DNA of 64,000 nt from Psychrobacter glaciei (lineage in GTDB: Bacteria > Pseudomonadota > Gammaproteobacteria > Pseudomonadales > Moraxellaceae), in NCBI RefSeq assembly GCF_014652895.1, contig NZ_BMZR01000001.1:930001-994000 (forward strand). The letters run 5' to 3'. Below the pieces are notes generated by a model. The model saw only the letters and a program-made list of their open reading frames with translations. It did no database searches and was not told the DNA's origin. How positions within the stretch are numbered: the first letter of the stretch is position 1; each line of letters begins with the position of its first letter. Below are positions 27,873 to 35,128 of this stretch, piece after piece. Position numbers and translations under genes: made by a program.

Positions 27873-28190
27873 AACATATTGATAGTGCTATCTTTATATA
27901 TCGATATATTAAATTAGCAGTATACTTGTATCTTTACATAATGGTACATTAGTACAACAGATAGAAACATTGATACGTTAAGATAACAGGTCGCCGTCTT
28001 AAAGGACGTGTGTTTATAATTCTTCTATTGATGAGTAATTATTATGAAGAAGCATAAAGTTCTAAGTGCACCATTATTGTTAACTGATCACAATGCCAGT
28101 TGCTATATCAATATTCATAAAAAATTTAATGCAAAAAATGTGACTCATTCTTCAAATAAAGCTAAAACAACAACAAAAATAAGCCTATTA
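27873..28190. other. Spacer and leader before the DUF1176 gene
   Basis: A/T-rich region. The coding frame of the next gene is open from an ATG at 28044, but that stretch has no signal peptide character and is Asn/Lys/Ser-rich. I regard it as leader, though a longer protein cannot be excluded. Confidence 0.5.
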
Positions 28191-29276
28191 ATGTCAAAAA
28201 ACAAAATTTTATTACCCATACTGACGGCACTGACTATCACATCATTTAGCTCTATGAGCCACGCTCATGCTGCCGCCGTTGAATTTACCAACCAAGATTG
28301 GCAGGTTGCTTGTGATAATACCCGTACTTGCCGGCTGGCAGGATACCAAGCAGAAAACAATAGCCAGTTGCCCGTCTCGGTATTGCTGGTGCGCCGTGCG
28401 GGGGCCAATGCCACCGTAGACGGTCAGGTTAAGTTTGGCGGTGCTAAAGAAAGCGCTGCGAAAGCCTTGATGCAACTGGGTAATCGCCATCGCATTTCTT
28501 TGGTTATCGACGGCAAAGACTTGGGTGAAACCAAACCTTTCTCCGCAGCAGCAGGCAATGCTGAGCTGACCTCGTCACAGGTGACCGCACTGCTAGATGC
28601 TTTGACTAAATCAAGCAAAATCGAGCTGGTACTACGTAACTCACGTTGGCAGTTGTCTGATAAAGGGGCTAGCGCTGTCATGCTCAAGGCAGATGAGGCA
28701 CAGGGCCGCCTAGGCACATCGAGTGCCTTTATCCGTAGCGATGATGCTAAAAAGCCCAATAGTAGTGTCTTGCCACCTAAGCCTGCACCGTCGCTCCGTT
28801 TTGTAGCACCCAACCCTGCTGCTATATCTAGCAGCAACAAAAAATTTGTGATGAAATCCTCGCAGTTGTCAGCAATGATGAAAACTACCATGCGAGATGC
28901 CGATAGTGACTGCCCAAATTTGTTCGATGAAACCTCATGGCGTGTCAGCCGTTTGAACAATACGCAGTTATTAGCACAACACGAATGCTGGGTAGGGGCT
29001 TATAATGCAGGCATAGGCGTCTGGGTGATAAATGACAATAAACCTTATAAGCCGACCTTGGTTACCACCAATGCAACCGATTACGACAAAGGTAAAATCA
29101 CGTCGGTACAAAAAGGTCGCGGGATTGGTGACTGCTTATCCAAAGCCGACTGGATGTGGACAGGTAAAGCTTTTGAAAAAAGTCATGAGAGCACTACGGG
29201 GCTGTGCCGTATGGTCGAAGCAGGCGGGGCATGGCAAATGCCAACTTATGTGACAGAAGTAAAAATTCTACGCTAG
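28191..29276 (+). CDS. DUF1176 exported protein
   Basis: Secreted/periplasmic protein of the DUF1176 family, function unknown. From the ATG at 28191 the product has a signal peptide (KILLPILTALTITSFSSMSHAHA). The mature part opens with FTNQDWQVACDNTRTCRLAGYQ, the hallmark start of DUF1176, and has paired cysteines near both ends (CDNTRTC; CPNLF, HECWVG, GDCLSKADWMW, GLCRMV). The internal start is preferred over 28044 because it places the signal peptide at the N-terminus; no strong ribosome site separates them. Length 361 is normal for the family. Neighbours give no clue to the role. Confidence 0.85.
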   Translation: MSKNKILLPILTALTITSFSSMSHAHAAAVEFTNQDWQVACDNTRTCRLAGYQAENNSQLPVSVLLVRRAGANATVDGQVKFGGAKESAAKALMQLGNRHRISLVIDGKDLGETKPFSAAAGNAELTSSQVTALLDALTKSSKIELVLRNSRWQLSDKGASAVMLKADEAQGRLGTSSAFIRSDDAKKPNSSVLPPKPAPSLRFVAPNPAAISSSNKKFVMKSSQLSAMMKTTMRDADSDCPNLFDETSWRVSRLNNTQLLAQHECWVGAYNAGIGVWVINDNKPYKPTLVTTNATDYDKGKITSVQKGRGIGDCLSKADWMWTGKAFEKSHESTTGLCRMVEAGGAWQMPTYVTEVKILR

Positions 29277-29882
29277 AACATTAGACGTTTATTTTAATGA
29301 CCAATCATTTACTTAAAGGCTGAGGCATGTCTTGATTAAATAAATGATTGGTTATTAAGAATATAGCGCTTATTTTAATAGTAAATGGAAAAATAGATAC
29401 AGATAGTGTTTGTACTGTGCTATACTGCGTCGCCACGTTAGCATTGACTAGCGTGAATTATGAGATTGATAACATCGCCTGCGATTTTGGGTCTAGGATG
29501 ACCATAAGTAATTGTTGCCGATGATTTTGTGTACTTAAATAACCTTTTAAAAAATATCAGTTATTTTTGACTCATATCTTATCTACTGGCCCATAGAAAT
29601 ATGGTCTAGATTGGTTGTTGTTTGCCTTTATCTGCTTTGGACAAAGCATTGATAATGCGCTGATATCAGGCAAGGATAAGACACTCGGCACTACCACCAA
29701 AATACGTCAGACAGCACGAACGCATTTATTGAAGAAGTAGAGCTTTATTAGCTTGGCTTCTGATTATCGACATTTTCATATTGCTCGGTAATCTCTTAAT
29801 AAAAGCAGCGTGGTGAACGGTTATCAGTGGTATGCATCAAGTTTGCTGAATTTACAGCAGCTTATACTTACCAAGGATTCTC
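29277..29882. other. Long leader region of the DEAD-box helicase gene
   Basis: 606 bp without a credible ORF on either strand. An extended -10 element (TGCTATACT, 29418-29426) could start a ~450-nt untranslated leader. Long leaders are typical of cold-induced csdA/deaD and cspA genes. The region near 29450-29540 (GATTGATAACATCGCCTGCG and following) shows no obvious terminator. Confidence 0.5.
29418..29426 (+). promoter_or_regulatory. Possible extended -10 promoter of the helicase gene
   Basis: TGCTATACT fits TGnTATAAT with one mismatch; no good -35 is seen 17 bp upstream. It lies 457 bp before the start codon. Confidence 0.35.
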
Positions 29883-31550
29883 ATGACTGACATCTTATCT
29901 GCAATCGCCGCTGAAAATGGCATTATCGAAGACACCACTCAAAACACAACTACTAATGAAGCAGCTTCTACTGACGCTGACGCTTCTGACGAAAATCAAG
30001 TTACTTTTACTGACCTCGGTATTGCCAAGCCAATTTTGACCGCGCTTGATCGCAGTGGTTATACAAACCCAACACCTATTCAAGCACAAGCCATTCCTTT
30101 TGCTCTAGCGGGTCGTGACCTTCTCCTATCAGCGCAAACCGGTAGTGGTAAAACGGCAGCTTTCGTTATCCCTGTACTTGATCGTTTAAGCCGCGCCACT
30201 AGCTTTGACAAACTAACCAAAGCACTTATCCTAACACCAACGCGTGAACTTGCTCAGCAAGTACATGACAGCGTTCGTACCTACTCTAAAGATATGCGCG
30301 GTTTGTTCTGTGTGCCATTAGTAGGCGGCGCACCGTACAACGGTCAGATTACTGCTTTGAAAAAAGGCGTACAAGTTATCGTTGCGACCCCTGGTCGTTT
30401 ACTTGACCATATCAATGCCGGTCGCGTTGACTTGTCAAACCTAGAAGTATTGGTACTTGATGAAGCTGACCGTATGCTAGACATGGGTTTTGCTGATGAC
30501 ATCAGTGATATCCTACGTGCTGCACCAACGGATCGTCAAACCATCATGTGTTCAGCAACTTGGGATGGCCCAGTAGGTAAAATCGCTGCCAGCTTCACTA
30601 AGAACCCTGAGCGCGTATCAATCAAAGTAGAATCTGCACATATCGAAGAAAAAGTGTACTACTGTGATGATTTTGATCATAAAAACCGTTTGCTTGACAA
30701 AATCGTTTGCCAGCAAGACATGGAACAGATCATTATCTTTGCTGCTACCAAGCGTAGCACTGAAAAACTGGCCAAACAGCTACAAGAAGCGGGTCATAAA
30801 GCAAGCTTCCTACATGGTGATTTGCCACAAAGCAAGCGTAACCGTATCGTTCAAGACTTGCGTAATGGCAAAATTAAAATCCTAGTAGCGACTGACGTTG
30901 CCGCTCGTGGTCTAGATATCCCAGCTATCTCGCACGTTATCAACTATGACTTGCCACGTCAGACTGAAGATTACGTCCATCGTATTGGTCGTTGTGGTCG
31001 TGCTGGTCGTACTGGTATCGCTATCAGCTTGTGTAGCATGGATGATCGTCCACAGCTAAACGCGATCAACCGTTATTTAGATCGCAAAATGGAAGTATGT
31101 ATCATTGAAGGCATGGAGCCTAAGAAGACTTATGTACCTAGCGAAAACAAAGGCAATGGTCGTGGCCGTGGTCGTGGTCGTTCAAACGGTGGCGGCGGTA
31201 ATGGTCAAGGCCGTGGTCGCTCAAGCGGTGGCTATCAAGGTAATCCTGCTAATGCTCGCGGTCGCTCAAGTGACAGCGCTTCAACCGGTCAACGCGCAAG
31301 CAATGACAGCGGTTATCAAGGTAAGCCACGTGATTCATCTGGTAAGCCAAATGAGCGTTCAGGTGGCAAGCCGTATCAAGGCAAGCGCACTGGTGCTCCT
31401 AGCCGTGGTGATAGCACTGGCGTTCCACGCGGTGAGCGTGCTGCAACGGGTCGTGGTCGTCCAAGCGGCAGCCAAGGTCGCCCAGCTGGTCGTGCTGACA
31501 GCCGTGGTCAAGGTCGTTCAAGCGGCGGTAACCGTAGTAACAACTCGTAA
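29883..31550 (+). CDS. DEAD-box ATP-dependent RNA helicase with RGG-rich tail
   Basis: RNA helicase of the RhlE/CsdA class acting in ribosome assembly or RNA decay, often cold induced. Motifs in order: Q-motif region (FTDLGIAKPILTALDRSGY, PTPIQAQAIP), AQTGSGKT, PTRELAQQ, TPGRLLDH, DEAD, SAT, then the second domain with ATDVAARGLDIP and YVHRIGRCGRAGR. From about residue 420 the tail is Gly/Arg/Ser/Asn-rich with many RGRG and RSS repeats, an RNA-binding region. A short acidic/Thr-rich N-terminus (residues 15-40) precedes the Q motif. The gene is alone, preceded by a long leader and followed by a strong terminator. Confidence 0.95.
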   Translation: MTDILSAIAAENGIIEDTTQNTTTNEAASTDADASDENQVTFTDLGIAKPILTALDRSGYTNPTPIQAQAIPFALAGRDLLLSAQTGSGKTAAFVIPVLDRLSRATSFDKLTKALILTPTRELAQQVHDSVRTYSKDMRGLFCVPLVGGAPYNGQITALKKGVQVIVATPGRLLDHINAGRVDLSNLEVLVLDEADRMLDMGFADDISDILRAAPTDRQTIMCSATWDGPVGKIAASFTKNPERVSIKVESAHIEEKVYYCDDFDHKNRLLDKIVCQQDMEQIIIFAATKRSTEKLAKQLQEAGHKASFLHGDLPQSKRNRIVQDLRNGKIKILVATDVAARGLDIPAISHVINYDLPRQTEDYVHRIGRCGRAGRTGIAISLCSMDDRPQLNAINRYLDRKMEVCIIEGMEPKKTYVPSENKGNGRGRGRGRSNGGGGNGQGRGRSSGGYQGNPANARGRSSDSASTGQRASNDSGYQGKPRDSSGKPNERSGGKPYQGKRTGAPSRGDSTGVPRGERAATGRGRPSGSQGRPAGRADSRGQGRSSGGNRSNNS

Positions 31551-31623
31551 TACCGTTATATTTGATGATTAATAAAGGTTATTAATAAAATAATCCTTAC
31601 TTAATCGGATAAAAATAGCGTCA

Positions 31624-31656
31624 AAAAGCCAGATACTTGTTATCTGGCTTTTTTGT
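31624..31656 (+). terminator. Terminator after the helicase gene
   Basis: Hairpin AAAAAGCCAGATA / TATCTGGCTTTTT with a 5-base loop and T-run, about 75 bp past the stop. Confidence 0.93.
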
Positions 31657-31742
31657 GCGTGGTGGTTTTATGTGTATCCAATTATGGCGTGTTCTCAAGT
31701 CAATCTAGTATTCTCTAAATGGGCTAACAATGAGGACACGCT

Positions 31743-31918
31743 CTAGGGCGTGTCTTCATTTCAAAAATGGTGATAAAAATGAGATAAATTGCCGTCAAAC
31801 AAGAAAAATAGCGCAGATAATATCGGGATATTAACCAGCTATTTGACGATGTTTGGCAAGATTTAGCCATTTTTAGCCCATTGAGATGACTATCGAGTGA
31901 ATTGAAGACACGCCCTAG
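31743..31918. mobile_element. 168-bp MITE-like element with CTAG duplications
   Basis: Non-coding element (31747-31914) with terminal inverted repeats GGCGTGTCTTCATTT on the left and AATTGAAGACACGCC on the right, flanked by CTAG on both sides as a probable 4-bp target duplication. No transposase is encoded, so it must be moved in trans. The CTAG/YTAR target resembles that of the IS5 subgroup. Immediately to the left (about 31729-31742) is another end of the same family in opposite orientation (AATGAGGACACGC), so two insertions may be nested or adjacent. Confidence 0.75.
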
Positions 31919-32034
31919 TACTGATAAGCTGCCAAAACGAACAAATATATCTTTGTAGTCAATCGTTGCTTGCACCTGTTTTTCGCCTTATCTATACTGA
32001 TTCACTTTTGCTAGCTGTAACTCGGAGTACCTTG

Positions 32035-33279
32035 ATGCCTGATATTTCTCATTTAGCCATTGATAGCTTGCCGTTAGCCTTTGGTATCATCATGGCTGTT
32101 ATCGGATTGGTGTTCTACACCCAAGGTTTGCCCGGTAAGTTTTGGCAGCGCTTTTATGCGGTATTGCCGGGTATCGTACTGTGCTGCTTTATACCAGCCA
32201 CACTGAACAGTTTGGGTGTGTTCGCTGACGGTATTGGTTCGCAGATTTATGGTTTTACTGCTACTTATTTGCTGCCAGCAAGTTTGCTATTGATGACCCT
32301 ATCAATGGATGTGCCAAAGATATTGGGGTTAGGCTGGAAAGCGATTGCGATGTTCTTCGCTGCCAGTATTGCCATTGTCATCAGTGGCCCGATTAGCTTG
32401 GGTATCGCTAAGTGGGTGTCGCCGAGTATGTTTACCGACGACACTCTGTGGCGCGGATTTTCGGCGGTGGCGGGTAGTTGGATAGGCGGTGCCGCCAACC
32501 AGGCGGCCATGAAGGAGCTATTTGGGGTCAGTGATGATTTGTTTGGCATGATGATTTTGGTCGATACGACCAATGCCTCATTGTGGCTATTGGCGATATT
32601 AATCATGGCAAAGCATAGCGATAAGATAGATCGCCTATTGAGAGCGGATACCAGCAGTATCGATAAAGTGATTAAAGCGGTTGAAAGCTACGAGCGTGAT
32701 CATACGCGTCCAGCGACACTGAATGATTTGATGGTGATGTTTGGCTTATGCTTTGCGATGGTTGGGGTGGCGCATTTCATAGGTGGTCAGATTGCAGAGT
32801 TTTTTGCACCTTATAGCTGGGCGGTACAGTATAGCTTTGCCAGCTCGTTCTTTTGGATGGTGGTGATTATCACTTTAATAGGAGTGATTTTTTCTTTTAC
32901 TAAAATTCGCAGGCTTGATCATGTGGGTGCCTCCAAAATCGGTACCGTATTTATCTTTGTATTAATTGCGGCTATTGGCATGCAAATCAATCTAGCAGGT
33001 ATTGTCTCGCAGTGGCGATTACTACTTATTGGTCTATTGTGGATGAGTATTCACGTCGTTATCATTTTTGCGGTCGCTAGAGTCATTCGTGCGCCATTTT
33101 TCTTTCTAGCAGTGGGCTCTAACGCAAATACTGGCGGTGCGTCATCGGCACCCATTGTCGCAACGGCCTTTCATCCATCGTTAGCACCAGTTGGCGTATT
33201 TTTAGGTATTTTGGGTTATGCAGTGGGCACGTTTGGTGGTTATATCAGTACGCAGCTAATGCGATTGGTGGTGACATAA
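32035..33279 (+). CDS. DUF819 family integral membrane protein
   Basis: Polytopic inner-membrane protein (YjcL-like DUF819 family) of unknown substrate, 414 residues, with ~11 predicted helices. Recognisable segments are AVAGSWIGGAANQAAMKELF and VGSNANTGGASSAPIVATAF, conserved Gly/Asn/Ser-rich loops that suggest a transporter fold with re-entrant hairpins. The start is placed at 32035 (MPDISHLAIDS), with CGGAGT upstream, rather than at the first ATG of the open frame (31966), which gives an atypical N-terminus. A bidirectional terminator separates it from the convergent Anbu operon. Confidence 0.85.
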   Translation: MPDISHLAIDSLPLAFGIIMAVIGLVFYTQGLPGKFWQRFYAVLPGIVLCCFIPATLNSLGVFADGIGSQIYGFTATYLLPASLLLMTLSMDVPKILGLGWKAIAMFFAASIAIVISGPISLGIAKWVSPSMFTDDTLWRGFSAVAGSWIGGAANQAAMKELFGVSDDLFGMMILVDTTNASLWLLAILIMAKHSDKIDRLLRADTSSIDKVIKAVESYERDHTRPATLNDLMVMFGLCFAMVGVAHFIGGQIAEFFAPYSWAVQYSFASSFFWMVVIITLIGVIFSFTKIRRLDHVGASKIGTVFIFVLIAAIGMQINLAGIVSQWRLLLIGLLWMSIHVVIIFAVARVIRAPFFFLAVGSNANTGGASSAPIVATAFHPSLAPVGVFLGILGYAVGTFGGYISTQLMRLVVT

Positions 33280-33304
33280 CCTTATAATTTGAAAAAATGG
33301 TTAT

Positions 33305-33342
33305 AAAAAAAGCAGCATAAGATCGATTTATGCTGCTTTTTC
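33305..33342. terminator. Bidirectional terminator between DUF819 and Anbu genes
   Basis: Hairpin with arms AAAAAAGCAGCATAA and TTATGCTGCTTTTT and a small loop; A-run on one side and T-run on the other. It serves both convergent transcripts. Confidence 0.9.
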
Positions 33343-33399
33343 TACGTCTGTCGGTTGATCCTAACCATTCATTTAAAACAGTTTTTGCCCTTTATATCC

Positions 33400-34140
33400 C
33401 TATCCCCAATAACCATCAGGACATTTAGGCAGTTCCACCAAAATACGACGTAGCTCCTCTGACCATTGATGGCGAATGCTGTTGAAATACTCATCATTCT
33501 CATCAATACGTCGGCCAGTGGGCATGGTCAGGCTGTCATTGTCATACAGTATAAAGTCAATTGGCATGCCCACTGACAAGTTTGATTGAATGGTTGAGTC
33601 GAATGATAGCATCAACGCGCGGGCTGCATGTCTTACGTCTGTATTGTAGCTGACAGAACGATCTAGAATGGGTTTGCCATATTTGCTTTCACCTAACTGA
33701 AAAAACGGGGTGTCTTCAGTGGCTTTGATACAATTGCCTGCAGGATAAATCATGTATAACTCAGGCGGCTGGCCTTTTATTTGACCACCCAGCATAAAAG
33801 AGCTGGTAAAGGCGCCATCGACACTAGAATTAGCGACTTTTTTTGCATGGTTCATTTTTTCACGCATGCATTCACCAACCATTTGCGCGGCATCAAATAA
33901 AGTCGGGACCGTATTGAGATTGCTCTCAAGACGCTGGTCAATATCGTTTTGCAGCTTGTTAAACACCGCCTGCGATGTCGCTAAGCTGCCAGCTGTCTGT
34001 AATACTATAAAGCGCTCGCCCTCAACGCCATATTGATAGAGTTTCCTAAAGGTTGAGATATGATCAACCCCAGCATTGGTACGTGTGTCGCTAGCAAAAA
34101 CCATCCCTTCTTTCAGACGTATAGCGGCACAATAAGTCAT
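33400..34140 (-). CDS. anbu: Anbu, proteasome-type Ntn-hydrolase
   Basis: Ancestral beta-subunit (Anbu) of the proteasome/HslV superfamily, 246 residues. After Met removal the N-terminal nucleophile would be Thr (MTYCAAIRL), followed by the diagnostic FASDTRTNAG. ETAGSLATSQ-like residues (here LQTAGSLATSQAVFNKL) and SFMLGGQIKG mark the family. Anbu assembles as helical or ring oligomers elsewhere, but its substrates are poorly defined. It is the last gene of an operon with a transglutaminase-like protein and an ATP-grasp/alpha-E protein, the conserved Anbu neighbourhood. The start is confirmed by the need for Thr at position 2. Confidence 0.93.
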   Translation of the reverse strand: MTYCAAIRLKEGMVFASDTRTNAGVDHISTFRKLYQYGVEGERFIVLQTAGSLATSQAVFNKLQNDIDQRLESNLNTVPTLFDAAQMVGECMREKMNHAKKVANSSVDGAFTSSFMLGGQIKGQPPELYMIYPAGNCIKATEDTPFFQLGESKYGKPILDRSVSYNTDVRHAARALMLSFDSTIQSNLSVGMPIDFILYDNDSLTMPTGRRIDENDEYFNSIRHQWSEELRRILVELPKCPDGYWG

Positions 34141-34174
34141 AACTGATCCTTAGTAGAATAGGCTTAAAAATAGC

Positions 34175-34960
34175 CTATGATAATCTCGAAACCAATACTT
34201 GACTGTAAAGGTTTTCATAACCGCCGCCCATTCTAACACCGCGGACAGGAGCTGTATCTAAATAGTCTCGACCAATGGCGACGTAGACATGAGAGCTTGG
34301 TTGAAACAGCTGATTTGAGATATCAAAGGTGTACCAGTAACCGTCCAGCCATACTTCTGCCCACGCATGACTGGCCATATGGTTTTCGGTATCGTCGTAT
34401 AGATAGCCTGACACATAACGGGCTGGGATATGCTGATCCCGTAAGCAGCCTAAAAACACATGGGTGTGATCTTGGCAAACGCCAGCGCCTGTCGCAAAAG
34501 ACTCAGTCGCTGTCGTACCGACATGAGTCACATCTTTCACAAACGGCATCTTCATGATAAGGGCATTGGCCATCGACTTTAGGCTGTCATGCGTGGGGTT
34601 TTTTAGATAGGGTGCTGAAAACTCACGCATCTCTTGTGAACATTTGGTCAATGGTGTTTGTACCGTAAAGAGCAGATAGGGGACATGTGCCATATCCTCT
34701 AAACGTTTGGTCTCTGTATCAATCTCCACGATACCTGACGCTTGCATCTGCAAGTTATTATGTGCCTCATTACGGCTTAGCGTGAGCCAGTCATTGCCGA
34801 AGCCGTCCTTTTGATTGGTCGCCACTTTAGGGAGCATCACCTCCCATTTGTGAATGATTTGGTGCGGCATTTGCATGGGAGTCATACGTATATACTGGAC
34901 ACTGCGCTGTGCAAGCTCGCCGTAATAATAGTTGGTTTGATGGCTGATTTGAAGTTTCAT
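34175..34960 (-). CDS. Transglutaminase-like cysteine peptidase of the Anbu operon
   Basis: A 261-residue protein with the bacterial transglutaminase N-terminal domain (KLQISHQTNYYYGELAQRSV) and a transglutaminase-like core. The catalytic triad is visible: Cys162 in GAGVCQDHTHV, His198 in ASHAWAEVWL and Asp213 in YTFDISNQ. Such proteins hydrolyse or ligate amide bonds. Conserved linkage with ATP-grasp/alpha-E and Anbu genes has led to proposals of a peptide tag synthesis and removal system; the substrate is unknown. The gene lies 34 bp upstream of anbu. Confidence 0.92.
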   Translation of the reverse strand: MKLQISHQTNYYYGELAQRSVQYIRMTPMQMPHQIIHKWEVMLPKVATNQKDGFGNDWLTLSRNEAHNNLQMQASGIVEIDTETKRLEDMAHVPYLLFTVQTPLTKCSQEMREFSAPYLKNPTHDSLKSMANALIMKMPFVKDVTHVGTTATESFATGAGVCQDHTHVFLGCLRDQHIPARYVSGYLYDDTENHMASHAWAEVWLDGYWYTFDISNQLFQPSSHVYVAIGRDYLDTAPVRGVRMGGGYENLYSQVLVSRLS

Positions 34961-34999
34961 GATAGCTTCCTATTTTTCTGTTTATTTCATATGTATGGT

Positions 35000-35098
35000 C
35001 AATCCCATATAGATCGGATATGGCGTCAGGCTTGCTTAGTCTACTATTGGTAGTACTGTTACTCGCCTTGCTATTATCCAAATTATCTGGAATCGACT
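35000..35098 (+). repeat. Diverged ~100-bp repeat family, copy B
   Basis: Homologous to 26766-26874. It lies inside the Anbu operon, in the 168-bp gap between the ATP-grasp/alpha-E gene and the transglutaminase gene. It does not interrupt either gene but could affect mRNA processing or carry a promoter. Confidence 0.65.
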
Positions 35099-35128
35099 GT
35101 ATCATTAGCGCCTGTAATCATCTTGCGA

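Noticed and set aside
28424..28960. 178-residue antisense ORF in the DUF1176 gene
   Set aside because: Overlaps a signal-peptide protein with a family match; composition is that of a reverse-frame artefact.
31105..31572. 155-residue ORF, Ala/Val-rich, in the helicase tail
   Set aside because: Shifted-frame shadow of the GGT/CGT-rich RGG repeat; low-complexity artefact of the real gene.
33400..34140. HslV protease subunit
   Set aside because: No HslU gene is adjacent and the FASDTRTNAG signature and gene neighbourhood are those of Anbu.
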